Below are positions 19,357 to 27,589 of a stretch of 64,000 bases of DNA, one piece after another. The stretch's first letter is position 1. Each line of letters starts with the position of its first letter. Position numbers and translations under genes: made by a program. Where the stretch lies: the NCBI RefSeq assembly GCF_000380485.1, contig NZ_AQYG01000044.1, positions 1 to 64,000 on the forward strand, in the 5' to 3' direction. The notes under the pieces are model-generated. The model searched no databases. It saw only the letters and a program-made list of their open reading frames with translations, and was not told the origin of the DNA. The DNA is from Jongsikchunia kroppenstedtii DSM 45133 (GTDB lineage: Bacteria; Actinomycetota; Actinomycetes; Mycobacteriales; Mycobacteriaceae).

Positions 19357-20048
19357 TGTTCGGACGGCGCCGCGACACCGGCACCCGGGGTACCCGGGTG
19401 CGTGCCGTCGGCTCCGTATTCGCCGTCCTTGTGACCGCCGCCGCGTTGCTGACAGCCTGCGGTACCGGCAAAGACGCGGTCGCGCAGGGCGATACGTTCC
19501 AGTTCGTCTCGCCCGGCGGCAAGCTCGAGATCTTCTACAACCCGCCGTCCAGTCGTAAGCCGCTGCGGAACTTCTCCGGGACGGACGTCGCCACCGGAAA
19601 CCCGCTGGCGCTCAGCGACTTCGCCGGCAAGGTCGTCGTCATCAACATCTGGGCCGAGTGGTGCGGGCCGTGTATCGCCGAATCCGATGAGCTCGAGCAG
19701 GTCTACACCAGCACCAAGGACAAGGGCGTGCAGGTCCTCGGTATCAGCTTCCGGTCGGACAAGTCGAAGGCTTCCGACTTCGTCTCCAACCACCACATGA
19801 CCTACCCGTCGATCTACGACTACTCCGGCCGCACCATGGCCACCTGGCGGGCGCCGATCTCGGTCGTGCCGACCACGCTGGTGGTCGATCGACAGCACCG
19901 GGCGGCGGCAGTGTTCGTCCGCGCGGTGACTGCGTCGGACCTGTTGCCGCTGGTGAATCGCCTCGCCGCGGAACCGATTCCGGCGGCTCCCGCCGCGCCT
20001 GCCGGCGCCGGCCAGCCGGCCGCGGGACAGCCCGGAGCGCCGCGATGA
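19356..20048 (+). CDS. resA: ResA-like thioredoxin lipoprotein
   Basis: A 230-aa exported thiol-disulfide oxidoreductase that would keep apocytochrome c cysteines reduced outside the membrane. It has an N-terminal signal with a lipobox-like LLTACG (Cys near residue 30), a TlpA/ResA fold with the active site WAEWCGPCIAES, and cis-Pro in SVVPTTLVVD. The tail is Ala/Pro-rich. It starts inside the phosphatase stop and ends in an ATGA overlap with ccdA. The synteny matches Rv0526. Confidence 0.92.
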   Translation: MFGRRRDTGTRGTRVRAVGSVFAVLVTAAALLTACGTGKDAVAQGDTFQFVSPGGKLEIFYNPPSSRKPLRNFSGTDVATGNPLALSDFAGKVVVINIWAEWCGPCIAESDELEQVYTSTKDKGVQVLGISFRSDKSKASDFVSNHHMTYPSIYDYSGRTMATWRAPISVVPTTLVVDRQHRAAAVFVRAVTASDLLPLVNRLAAEPIPAAPAAPAGAGQPAAGQPGAPR

Positions 20049-20848
20049 CCACGACCGACCTTGCCTCGGTGGGGAGCGCGTTCTCCAACACCGTCATGAC
20101 CGGACCGCTGTTCCTGGCGATCGGCGCGTGCATGATCGCCGGTCTGGTGTCGTTCGCGTCGCCCTGCGTGGTGCCGCTGGTCCCCGGGTACCTGTCGTAC
20201 CTGGCCGGGCTGGTCGGGGCCGAGGCTCCGGCCGTGTCGGTCGGGGAGAAGCCGCGCAGCGGTCGCGTCCGGGTCGCCGGGGCGGCCCTGCTCTTCGTGC
20301 TCGGTTTCACCGTCGTGTTCGTCCTCGCCAGCGCGACCGTGTTCGGCGTGGCCAGCTCCGTCAACGTGAATCGTGAACTGCTGCAACGCATCGGTGGGGT
20401 CGTGACCATCCTGATGGGCCTGGTGTTCATCGGCCTGGTGCCCGCGTTGCAGCGCGAGGCCCGCTTCCATCCGCGGCTGATCTCGCGGTTGGTCGGCGCG
20501 CCGCTGCTGGGTGCGGTCTTCGCCCTCGGCTGGACGCCGTGCCTAGGCCCGACGCTCAGCGCCATCATCACCACCACGTGGGGTACCGGCGGTGCGACCG
20601 CCGCCCGCGGCGTCACGCTCACCGTGGCCTACTGCCTCGGCCTGGGCATCCCCTTCATTCTCGTCGCGTTCGGCTCGGCCTGGGCGGTGCGTGCGGTGAG
20701 CTGGATGCGCAAGCACACCAGGGCGATTCAGATCTTCGGCGGCATCACCATGATCGTCGTCGGCGTGCTGCTGGTGACCGGCGTCTGGACCGAGTTCATC
20801 GACTGGATCCGGGAGCAGTTCGTGACGGGCACGGAGCTGCCGATATGA
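20045..20848 (+). CDS. ccdA: Cytochrome c biogenesis thiol transporter CcdA
   Basis: Carries reducing equivalents across the membrane to ResA. The 267-aa protein has six predicted membrane helices and the two conserved redox cysteines, in FASPCVVPLVPGYLSYL and LGWTPCLGPTLSA. It overlaps resA and resB by 4 nt each. It belongs to System II cytochrome c maturation. Confidence 0.95.
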   Translation: MTTTDLASVGSAFSNTVMTGPLFLAIGACMIAGLVSFASPCVVPLVPGYLSYLAGLVGAEAPAVSVGEKPRSGRVRVAGAALLFVLGFTVVFVLASATVFGVASSVNVNRELLQRIGGVVTILMGLVFIGLVPALQREARFHPRLISRLVGAPLLGAVFALGWTPCLGPTLSAIITTTWGTGGATAARGVTLTVAYCLGLGIPFILVAFGSAWAVRAVSWMRKHTRAIQIFGGITMIVVGVLLVTGVWTEFIDWIREQFVTGTELPI

Positions 20849-22524
20849 CCGATACCGACGGCATGACGGAGACGGACAGGGCCGAGGCCCGGGCCGCCGA
20901 GCCGCGTCCCGTGACCAACCCGCTGATCCGCTACGGCTGGTGGCCGGTGCGCAACCTGTGGCGCGCGCTGACCTCGATGCGTACCGCGCTGGCGCTGCTG
21001 TTCCTGCTGGCGCTGGCCGCCGTCCCCGGCGCGCTGCTGCCGCAGCGGGAACTGAACGCGCAGAAGACAGACAAGTACATCGCCGACCATGGCTGGATCG
21101 GCCGGACCATGGATCACCTCCAGATGTTCGAGGTGTTCAAGAGCGTCTGGTTCACGGCGATCTACGCGCTGCTGTTCATCTCGCTGGTCGGCTGTCTGAC
21201 GCCGCGCATGTGGGAGCAGGCGAAGATCTTGCGCGCCAAGCCGGTTCCGGCGCCGCGCAACTTCACCCGGCTGCCGCGCAACATCGACACCACCGCCACC
21301 GCCGCGAGCGCCGACGACCTCGCGTCGACCATCAGCGGCCGGCTCCGCGGCTGGCGCAAGACCACCCGCGTCGTCGAGCGCGACGGCGTCCGCTCGGTGG
21401 AGATATCGGCCGAGAAGGGATTCCTGCGCGAGGTCGGCAACCTGGTCTTCCACTTCGCATTGCTGTGTCTGCTGCTGTCGATCGCGGTCGGCAAGCTCTG
21501 GGGCTACGAGGGCACCCGGATTCTGGTCGGCGGCGAGGGCCAGGGACTGTGCAACACGTCGGTGGCCGTCTACGACTCATTCCGGGCGGGCAGCATGGTC
21601 AACGGCACCAACCTGGCGCCGTTCTGTATCAACCTCGACAAGGTCCAGACCACCTACGAGCCCACCGGCGAGGCGAAAGACTTCACCTCGAAGGTCGACT
21701 ATCAGACCGGCGGAAATGTTGGCAGCGATCAGTGGAAGACCGATACCATCCGGGTCAATCACCCGCTGCGGATCGTCGGCGACCGCATCTACATGCTCGG
21801 CCACGGCTACGCGCCAACCTTCACGGTGACATTCCCGAACGGTCAATCGCGTACGCAGACCGTGGCCTTCGAGCCGAGCAACATGCTGACCATGCTGTCC
21901 GAGGGTGTGGCGCGGTTCGATACGCCGGCCGGCATGTACACCGACGACGATCAGCGGCGGCAGAATCAGATCGCCATCAACGGGATCTTCGCGCCGACAG
22001 CGGTATTCAGTGGCGACCGTGGCGGGCTGCTGCAGTCATCCTTCCCGCGCGCCGACAAACCGGCCGTCGCCATCGACATCTACCAGGGCGACACCGGCCT
22101 GGACACCGGTCGACCGCAGAGCGTCTTCATGCTCGACGACCGGATGATCAACGACGGCCGGCTGCGCAAGCAGGCGCGGGTGAACCTTTCCATCGGGCAG
22201 AGCACCACCATCCCGAACGGCACCCAGGTGCGGTTCGACGGCTACCAGGAATGGGCGTCGCTGCAGGTGTCGCACGACCCGGCGCAGGACTACGTGCTGA
22301 TCTCCGCGATCGCACTCCTGCTCGGGTTGGTCACCTCGCTGATGATCAAACGCCGCCGCGTCTTCGTCCGACTCACGCCGGTTGCCGGAAGTGACGGAAC
22401 CATCCGTGCGGAGGTCGCCGGACTTGCCCGAACCGATCAGGCGGGCTGGGGCGAGCGTTTCAACGAGTTCGCTGCGGATTTGGTCAACGGCCGGGACGCT
22501 GCCGGTGGCAATAAGCGAGACTAG
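20845..22524 (+). CDS. resB: Cytochrome c biogenesis protein ResB
   Basis: Forms, with CcsA, the System II heme-lyase that moves heme out and attaches it to apocytochrome c. The 559-aa protein has N-terminal helices starting near residue 45 (LTSMRTALALLFLLALAAVPG), a large extracytoplasmic domain (about 220-480) and a final helix near residue 490 (YVLISAIALLLGLVTSLMI). The family signature FLREVGNLVFHFALL is present. It starts at the ATG in the ccdA stop. Confidence 0.95.
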   Translation: MTDTDGMTETDRAEARAAEPRPVTNPLIRYGWWPVRNLWRALTSMRTALALLFLLALAAVPGALLPQRELNAQKTDKYIADHGWIGRTMDHLQMFEVFKSVWFTAIYALLFISLVGCLTPRMWEQAKILRAKPVPAPRNFTRLPRNIDTTATAASADDLASTISGRLRGWRKTTRVVERDGVRSVEISAEKGFLREVGNLVFHFALLCLLLSIAVGKLWGYEGTRILVGGEGQGLCNTSVAVYDSFRAGSMVNGTNLAPFCINLDKVQTTYEPTGEAKDFTSKVDYQTGGNVGSDQWKTDTIRVNHPLRIVGDRIYMLGHGYAPTFTVTFPNGQSRTQTVAFEPSNMLTMLSEGVARFDTPAGMYTDDDQRRQNQIAINGIFAPTAVFSGDRGGLLQSSFPRADKPAVAIDIYQGDTGLDTGRPQSVFMLDDRMINDGRLRKQARVNLSIGQSTTIPNGTQVRFDGYQEWASLQVSHDPAQDYVLISAIALLLGLVTSLMIKRRRVFVRLTPVAGSDGTIRAEVAGLARTDQAGWGERFNEFAADLVNGRDAAGGNKRD

Positions 22525-22552
22525 AAATGAAATCGAGCGATGAGGTAATGGC

Positions 22553-23551
22553 GTGAACGTCAACGAGAATCTGGCGAGACTGTCGGACCTGAGCTTCGGC
22601 ACGGCCATCACGATCTACATCCTGGCCATGGTGCTGCTGCTCGCGGCGCTGGCCGGTCAGCGTCAGCGCAAGCTCGCCGCCGCGGATGCTCGGCAGGCCG
22701 AGCTGGTCGGCGCGGCGGTCGGCGGTCCGGCGACCGCGCCGCCCGCGGACGATCGCACGCCCGGCAAGCTCGCGCCCCAGGAGCGCCGTTCGCGCGGTGA
22801 GCAGCTGGCCAAGATGGGCTACGCGGTCGTCATGGTCGGCGCCCTCGTCCACATCACCTCGATCGTGCTGCGCGGCCTGGCCACCCACCGCGCGCCGTGG
22901 GGCAACATGTACGAGTTCATCTCGATCACCTGTGCCGCAGGCGTGGTCGCGGGCATCGTCGCCCTGCGCAAGCCGCAGCAGCGCCCGTTGTTGTCCTTCC
23001 TGCTGGTGCCCGTCACGCTGCTGATGTTCATCGGCGGCGAGTTCCTGTACACGCAGGCGGCCCCGGTGGTGCCGGCACTCAAGTCGTACTGGCTCGCCAT
23101 CCACGTGTCGATCATCTCGCTGGGCTCGGGCATCTTCATGGTGTCGGGCGTCGCGAGCATCCTCTACCTCGTCAAGATGCGGGTCACCGAGCCGCCGGCC
23201 GACAAGTTCTGGGGCCGCATCCTCGACCGGCTGCCCGATGCCGCCGCGCTCGACCGGATCGCCTACAAGACGGTCATCGTGGGGTTCCCGCTCTTCGGCC
23301 TCGGCGTCATCTGCGGAGCGATCTGGGCCGAATCGGCGTGGGGCCGCTTCTGGGGATGGGACCCCAAGGAGACCGTGTCGTTCATCGCCTGGGTCGTCTA
23401 CGCCGCATACCTGCACGCACGTGCGACGGCGGGCTGGCGCAACCAGTCGGCCGCCTGGATCAACGTCGCGGGCTTTGTCGCGATGCTGTTCAACCTCTTC
23501 ATCATCAACCTGGTGGTCTCGGGCCTGCACAGCTACGCCGGCCTGAACTGA
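22553..23551 (+). CDS. ccsA: Cytochrome c biogenesis protein CcsA (heme handling)
   Basis: Partner of ResB. The 332-aa membrane protein contains the tryptophan-rich heme motif FWGWDPKETVSFIAW and histidines flanking it (RGLATHRAPWGNMYEF, AYLHARATAGWR). About seven to eight membrane segments are visible after an N-terminal soluble loop. The GTG at 22553 follows GAGGT by 6 nt. It is the last gene of the operon and is followed by a strong terminator. Confidence 0.95.
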   Translation: MNVNENLARLSDLSFGTAITIYILAMVLLLAALAGQRQRKLAAADARQAELVGAAVGGPATAPPADDRTPGKLAPQERRSRGEQLAKMGYAVVMVGALVHITSIVLRGLATHRAPWGNMYEFISITCAAGVVAGIVALRKPQQRPLLSFLLVPVTLLMFIGGEFLYTQAAPVVPALKSYWLAIHVSIISLGSGIFMVSGVASILYLVKMRVTEPPADKFWGRILDRLPDAAALDRIAYKTVIVGFPLFGLGVICGAIWAESAWGRFWGWDPKETVSFIAWVVYAAYLHARATAGWRNQSAAWINVAGFVAMLFNLFIINLVVSGLHSYAGLN

Positions 23552-23579
23552 GCCCACCCGCGGATTCGACCGGAACCAA

Positions 23580-23615
23580 CACGAAGGGCCCCGCCGATTG
23601 GCGGGGCCCTTCGTG
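23580..23615. terminator. Bidirectional intrinsic terminator hairpin
   Basis: A perfect 16-bp stem, with CACGAAGGGCCCCGCC pairing with its complement around a GATT loop. It lies between the convergent ccsA and XRE-regulator genes, so it can serve both. Confidence 0.9.
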
Positions 23616-23632
23616 TCGGTCCGGCTACGCGG

Positions 23633-24073
23633 TCAGATATCCAGCTGATCGCCGCGCGCGGCCTGTTGCTTCTTGACCACCTTGAGCAATTCGATCACCA
23701 CGTCGATCGTGTCCGCGGAGATCGCCTCGTGCCGGAAAGCGGCCAGATGCGCGCCCGTCTCGGCGGCCATCTGCACGTACTCGCGCTGCTGCTCCACCCG
23801 CTGAAGATCCTCATCGGGATCACTCAGGAAGTACGTCACGCTGATTCCGAAGGCCCGCGAAATCGCTTCTACCGTACGGAAAGACGGTGTCTTGGCCTTG
23901 CCCGTCCGCAACTGCGAGATGTAGGCGTCGCTCAGCGTGTAACCGAGCTCGTTGGCCTTCGAAGCGATCTTCTTACCGGTGTATGGAACCCCGTTCTCGT
24001 CCCGAACGGTGTCGAACAGCTCGTTGAGCCGATCGGCGAACGTTAACGTGTCCGGTAAATCGATGGTCGTCAT
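23633..24073 (-). CDS. XRE-family helix-turn-helix regulator (EspR-like)
   Basis: A 146-aa DNA-binding protein. The helix-turn-helix lies at about residues 30-85 (GKKIASKANELGYTLSDAYISQLRTGKAKTP, then VEAISRAFGISVTYFL). A C-terminal helical segment (about 90-140) resembles the dimerization part of mycobacterial EspR-type regulators. The ATG at 24073 has GGGGAGA just upstream. A 10-bp-arm palindrome lies 57-97 nt upstream of the start, suggesting autoregulation. Targets are unknown. Confidence 0.85.
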   Translation of the reverse strand: MTTIDLPDTLTFADRLNELFDTVRDENGVPYTGKKIASKANELGYTLSDAYISQLRTGKAKTPSFRTVEAISRAFGISVTYFLSDPDEDLQRVEQQREYVQMAAETGAHLAAFRHEAISADTIDVVIELLKVVKKQQAARGDQLDI

Positions 24074-24129
24074 TTTTCTCCCCAACTAAGGCACGGTGGC
24101 CCGACCGCCACCGTGACTATCGACACAAA

Positions 24130-24170
24130 CTTTACAGCTAGCGTTCGCAAAGTTTCCGAAAGCTGTAAAG
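24130..24170. promoter_or_regulatory. Palindromic operator candidate upstream of the XRE regulator
   Basis: CTTTACAGCT (24130-24139) and AGCTGTAAAG (24161-24170) form a perfect inverted repeat with a 21-nt spacer. The spacer has a smaller TTCG...CGAA pair. It lies in the AT-rich gap between bldC and the XRE gene and is a natural site for autoregulation. Confidence 0.6.
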
Positions 24171-24194
24171 CCGGCCGACAGAGGGAGTATCGGC

Positions 24195-24419
24195 CTACTG
24201 GCCGGGCGCGCGGCGGTTCAGCAGCTCGACGACGTCGGCCTCGCGGAACCGGCGGTGTCCGCCCGGCGTGCGGATAGCGCCAAGGAGGCCGGAGCTGGCC
24301 CAGCGGGCCACGGTCTTGGGATTCACGTTGAACATCGCAGCCACCTGGCCGGGGGTTAGGGTGTGCTGGCTGGCCGCCTGCGGGGTGATGGTCGGCCGGG
24401 GCTGGTTCTCAACGCTCAT
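24195..24419 (-). CDS. bldC: BldC-family MerR-like DNA-binding protein
   Basis: A 74-aa single-domain protein. LTPGQVAAMFNVNPKTVARWASSGLL and RTPGGHRRFREADVVELL are the BldC/MerR winged-helix core. BldC proteins bind direct repeats and regulate development in Streptomyces; the role in mycolata is less clear. The ATG has GGAGAG 7 nt upstream. The 18 residues before the core are Gln/Pro-rich. It is transcribed in the same direction as the XRE gene but separated by 121 nt with its own operator. Confidence 0.9.
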   Translation of the reverse strand: MSVENQPRPTITPQAASQHTLTPGQVAAMFNVNPKTVARWASSGLLGAIRTPGGHRRFREADVVELLNRRAPGQ

Positions 24420-24670
24420 GATTGCGACTCTCCTTCGGATCGGCCGCTGGCTATGGCGGCCTGCAAATCGTTCAAATCGGTGTGTACAGACAGGTCTACA
24501 CCCAAGAACCCAGGTACTCGAATGGTCAATCAAAGGTAAAGAGTTCCCAAAGCTCGCAAATCCGTCAACACGTCAAGAATGCCCTGATAGTGGTACAGAT
24601 CGTAGGTTTTCGGCGGATCGCGAAATTCGGGGCGTAGTTGGCGGCGGCCGGCCGACAGTACGCTCTAGCT
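24420..24670. other. AT-rich divergent intergenic region
   Basis: The 251 bp between bldC and the DUF4229 gene are close to 47 percent GC over 24481-24600, against roughly two-thirds in neighbouring genes. They hold an imperfect palindrome at about 24482-24501 (GTGT...AGAC-AG-GTCT-ACAC). No gene is visible. It probably contains promoters and binding sites for the divergent pair. Confidence 0.6.
24659..24664 (+). promoter_or_regulatory. -10 box of a probable leaderless transcript
   Basis: TACGCT is followed by 6 nt and then the GTG at 24671, with no Shine-Dalgarno. The geometry matches the other leaderless starts in the window. Confidence 0.5.
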
Positions 24671-25093
24671 GTGAGTGGACATGATGAAAGCACGACGCCC
24701 GGCCCAGCGATTCCGGGATCGTCGCCGGGTCGTCGGCTGGCTCTTGACGTCGTGTTGTACAGCGCGATGCGGGTTGCCCTGGTGGTGGTGATCGCCGCCA
24801 TCGTCTACGGCATCGGCCGGGCGGTGGGCGTCGAGATCCCGATCATCATCGCGGCGCTGTTCGCGCTGGTCATCGCGCTGCCCCTGGGGTTCGTGCTGTT
24901 TCGTTCGCAACGGGCCAAGGTCAACGAGGGGATCGGCGTCGTCGACGATCAACGACGGACCCGGCGCGAGGACCTGCGTTCGCGGCTGCGCGGCAACGGC
25001 GAGAACTACTACGAGGCTGCCGACGACAAGCCGACCGACGAGTCGGCCGGCAAGGACTCGGGGGAGAACGGCGCCGAAGGCAAGGCGCGGTGA
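24671..25093 (+). CDS. DUF4229-like two-helix membrane protein
   Basis: A 140-aa protein. A polar Gly/Pro-rich N-terminus precedes two adjacent helices (about residues 36-56 and 59-79), then a basic and acidic cytoplasmic tail with [20 protein letters not shown] and a Glu/Asp/Lys-rich end. The layout matches actinobacterial DUF4229 proteins, whose function is unknown. The GTG start is supported by the -10 box 6 nt upstream. It overlaps the next gene by 4 nt (GTGA). Confidence 0.75.
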   Translation: MSGHDESTTPGPAIPGSSPGRRLALDVVLYSAMRVALVVVIAAIVYGIGRAVGVEIPIIIAALFALVIALPLGFVLFRSQRAKVNEGIGVVDDQRRTRREDLRSRLRGNGENYYEAADDKPTDESAGKDSGENGAEGKAR

Positions 25094-26205
25094 CCGCCGG
25101 GGTGATCGATCGCCGGTCCGGCGCGCAGTGGCGTCGGCGCCGGGAATGGGCCGACGGCGCGGTGCGGCTGATCGAGGCCGACGCCCGCCGCAGCGCCGAC
25201 ACGCATCTGCTGCGATTCGAGCTGCCGCAGTGGGCGCGTGACCGATCGATCTCCCTGTATCTGAAGGACGAGAGCACCCACATCACGGGATCGCTCAAGC
25301 ATCGGCTGGCTCGGTCGCTGTTCCTCTACGGGCTCTGCAACGGGTGGATCACCGAGGGGGCGCCGGTCATCGAGGCGTCCTCCGGCTCCACCGCCGTCTC
25401 CGAGGCCTACTTCGCCCACCTCATCGGCGTCCCGTTCATCGCGGTGGTGCCGCGCAGCACGTCGCCCGCGAAGATCGCACTGATCGAAAGGCAGGGCGGA
25501 CGCTGTCATTTCGTCGACAGTCCCGGGGAGATGTACACGGCTGCACGCGGCCTGGCCGACGAGACCGGCGGCCACTTCATCGATCAGTTCACGATGGCCG
25601 AGCGGGCCACCGACTGGCGGGGCAACAACAACATCGCCGAGTCGATCTTCAGTCAGCTGGCGGCCGAGGAGTATCCGATTCCGGCATGGATCGTGGTCGG
25701 CGCGGGTACCGGCGGCACGTCGGCGACGATCGGGCGGTACGTCCGCTACCGCGGCTACGACACCGGCGTCTGCGTCGTGGATCCGGAGAACTCGGTGTTC
25801 TACGGCTCCTACGAATCGGGTGAGCCGCAGACCGGGACCGTCGGCTCGCGGATCGAGGGGATCGGCCGGCCGCGGGTGGAGCCGTCGTTCGTGTCGCAGG
25901 TGATCGACCGGATGGTCGCGGTGCCGGACGCGGGCAGCATCGCGGCCGCGCGGCGGGCGTCGGATGTGCTGGGCCGCCGGGTCGGCGGATCGACCGGAAC
26001 TAACCTCTGGGGCGCTTTCGGGCTGATCGCCGAGATGGTGGCGGCCGGCGAGTCGGGCAGCGTCGTCACGCTGCTCTGCGATGGCGGCGACCGGTACTCG
26101 GGCACGTACTACAACGATGCCTGGCTTGCTGAACAGGGGATTTCTCTCGACGACCCGAACCGGATCCTCGACGAATTCTTCGCCGACGGCCACTGGGCCG
26201 GCTGA
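25090..26205 (+). CDS. PLP-dependent cysteine synthase-family enzyme (CysK2/Cds1-like)
   Basis: A 371-aa fold-type II PLP enzyme. The PLP lysine is in [15 protein letters not shown], the substrate loop is [14 protein letters not shown], and the phosphate loop is [20 protein letters not shown]. It resembles the M. tuberculosis CysK2 (S-sulfocysteine synthase) and Cds1 (cysteine desulfhydrase) group more than the standard CysK. Which reaction it performs cannot be decided from sequence. Its start overlaps the DUF4229 gene, so the two are coupled. Confidence 0.85.
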   Translation: MTAGVIDRRSGAQWRRRREWADGAVRLIEADARRSADTHLLRFELPQWARDRSISLYLKDESTHITGSLKHRLARSLFLYGLCNGWITEGAPVIEASSGSTAVSEAYFAHLIGVPFIAVVPRSTSPAKIALIERQGGRCHFVDSPGEMYTAARGLADETGGHFIDQFTMAERATDWRGNNNIAESIFSQLAAEEYPIPAWIVVGAGTGGTSATIGRYVRYRGYDTGVCVVDPENSVFYGSYESGEPQTGTVGSRIEGIGRPRVEPSFVSQVIDRMVAVPDAGSIAAARRASDVLGRRVGGSTGTNLWGAFGLIAEMVAAGESGSVVTLLCDGGDRYSGTYYNDAWLAEQGISLDDPNRILDEFFADGHWAG

Positions 26206-26253
26206 CTCCGGGCTCCGGTCGAGCGCAGTCAAAAACTCTTTCGTCAATATTTC

Positions 26254-26287
26254 TTGACAACACCATGACTGTCAACATAACCTGACA
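26254..26287 (+). promoter_or_regulatory. Promoter with overlapping TGACA/TGTCA repeats for the HTH/Clp-N operon
   Basis: A TTGACA box (26254-26259) and a TAACCT box (26278-26283) are 18 nt apart. ATG 26291 follows the -10 by 7 nt, so the transcript is nearly leaderless. TTGACA and TGTCAA (26270-26275) form an inverted repeat with N10 between, and a third TGACA lies at 26283-26287. The repeats overlap the promoter and suggest a repressor or autoregulator site. Confidence 0.65.
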
Positions 26288-26290
26288 GCC

Positions 26291-26545
26291 ATGACGGATA
26301 CAGCTACACCCGATGAACCCACGACGAGCGACCAACCGGCGAGCGATATCGCCGGCGCCGTCGCGGACCGGGACCCCGCCCGAGGCCTGGCCGCCGTGCG
26401 TGCCCTGCGCACGCTGGCCGATCGCCTCGAGGAGGTGCAGGTCGCCAACGCGCGGTCGGCGGGCTGGAGCTGGCAGGCGATCGCAGACGTACTGCAGATC
26501 AGCCGCCAGGCCGTCCACCAGAAGCATGCGGCACGCGAACGCTGA
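26291..26545 (+). CDS. Small HTH protein paired with a Clp-N protein
   Basis: An 84-aa protein. The first 30 residues are Asp/Thr/Pro-rich and probably disordered. The rest forms a helical segment (GLAAVRALRTLADRLEEVQVANAR) and a helix-turn-helix (GWSWQAIADVLQISRQAVHQKHA). Short HTH proteins of this type are often encoded just before double Clp-N-domain proteins in actinobacteria. It probably binds the TGACA repeats in its own promoter, which is inferred from position. The Clp-N gene follows 39 nt later. Confidence 0.82.
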   Translation: MTDTATPDEPTTSDQPASDIAGAVADRDPARGLAAVRALRTLADRLEEVQVANARSAGWSWQAIADVLQISRQAVHQKHAARER

Positions 26546-26584
26546 TGGACGCATGCACCAACATCGAAAGAATTGAGAGACACC

Positions 26585-27487
26585 ATGTTTGAACGATTTA
26601 CCCATGAGAATCGCACCACGTTGATGTTCGCCATGGAAGAGGCGCATGACCTCGGCCATCGCGAACTGGGCAACGATCATCTGCTGCTGGGCATGCTCTG
26701 CAATGCCCGCGGCACCGGCAACGAGATCCTCCAGGAGCTCGGCCTGACATTGCCTGACGCCCGCGAGGCGTCACGGGCATTCCACGAGGCGACCACCGAG
26801 GCGGCGACCGACGACACGGACGCCGCCGACGCCACCGTCGACGAAACCGTCCGCGAAGATCGAGAGGCGCTGCGCGCCATCGGAATCGATCTGGACAAGG
26901 TTCGCCGGGCCGTGCGCGAGACCTTCGGCGAGGACATCGCCGACGGCTGGGGCAAGCGCCGGGGCGACCGGCGTGGCGATGGCGACCGGGGCCCGCGTGG
27001 CCGCGGACGCGGACGCGGCGACGACGAGCAATTCGAGCCGTGGGGCCGTGGTCGGCGCGGTCACGAACATCGTGGCCACGAGCATCGCGGTCATGAGCAT
27101 CCGGGCGGCCCTCGCCGTGGCGGCCCGCGTGGCCGCGGGTTCGAGGACCCCCGGGGCTTCCCCGGTGGATTCGACCGCGGGTTCGGCGATGGCCCCTTCG
27201 ACGGGCCGTGGGGCGGGCCCGGCCGTGGCCGACGTGGACCGGCGAGCCGGCGCGGCGGATTCCGTCGACCCCGGTTCAGCTCCGACACGAGGTCAGCTCT
27301 GGCCGGTGCGGTCAAGGCCGCCCGGGAGTATGACGATCAGCAGCTGGGGCCCGAACACCTGTTGCTCGGCATCCTTGATACCGGCGACGCTGCTTCGATC
27401 GCCGTCATCGAGTCCGCCAGTTCGACCGAGGCGCTGCGGGCCGCCGTTATCAAGCGGCTGACCCCCGACACCTCACAGTCGGCCTGA
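26585..27487 (+). CDS. Clp N-terminal-domain protein with Gly/Arg/His-rich linker, no ATPase domain
   Basis: A 300-aa protein. Clp-N repeats lie at about residues 1-65 and 215-295 (HENRTTLMFAMEEAHDLGH / LGNDHLLLGML, and SALAGAVKAAREYDDQQLGPEHLLLGIL). Between them is an Asp/Thr-rich stretch, a short helix (about 95-115) and a roughly 100-residue linker rich in Gly, Arg, Asp and Phe, with three HEHRG-like units. It has no Walker motifs, so it may act as an adaptor that binds Clp substrates or degrons. The ATG at 26585 is preferred over an in-frame upstream start. It forms an operon with the small HTH gene. Confidence 0.85.
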   Translation: MFERFTHENRTTLMFAMEEAHDLGHRELGNDHLLLGMLCNARGTGNEILQELGLTLPDAREASRAFHEATTEAATDDTDAADATVDETVREDREALRAIGIDLDKVRRAVRETFGEDIADGWGKRRGDRRGDGDRGPRGRGRGRGDDEQFEPWGRGRRGHEHRGHEHRGHEHPGGPRRGGPRGRGFEDPRGFPGGFDRGFGDGPFDGPWGGPGRGRRGPASRRGGFRRPRFSSDTRSALAGAVKAAREYDDQQLGPEHLLLGILDTGDAASIAVIESASSTEALRAAVIKRLTPDTSQSA

Positions 27488-27498
27488 CGCTCCTTGAC

Positions 27499-27573
27499 GA
27501 AATCCGCGTCACCTACGTGGATCCGCGCCGGTTATAGCCGGCGCGGATCTGCGAAAGCGGCTCGGATTTTTCG
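27499..27573. repeat. Nested palindromic intergenic element, copy 1
   Basis: Contains GATCCGCGCCGG paired with CCGGCGCGGATC around TTATAG (27520-27549, perfect 12 bp). Imperfect outer arms read AAATCCGCGTCA at the left and CGGCTCGGATTT at the right, followed by a T-run. A second copy lies at 55346-55424. It sits between the convergent Clp-N gene and menA, so it can act as a two-way terminator. Confidence 0.8.
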
Positions 27574-27589
27574 CGACGCGGGGTCGGAG

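Noticed and set aside
27056-27105. Short tandem DNA repeat coding for HEHRG units read as a possible CRISPR or VNTR
   Set aside because: It lies in frame within the Clp-N linker and is part of a low-complexity protein segment.
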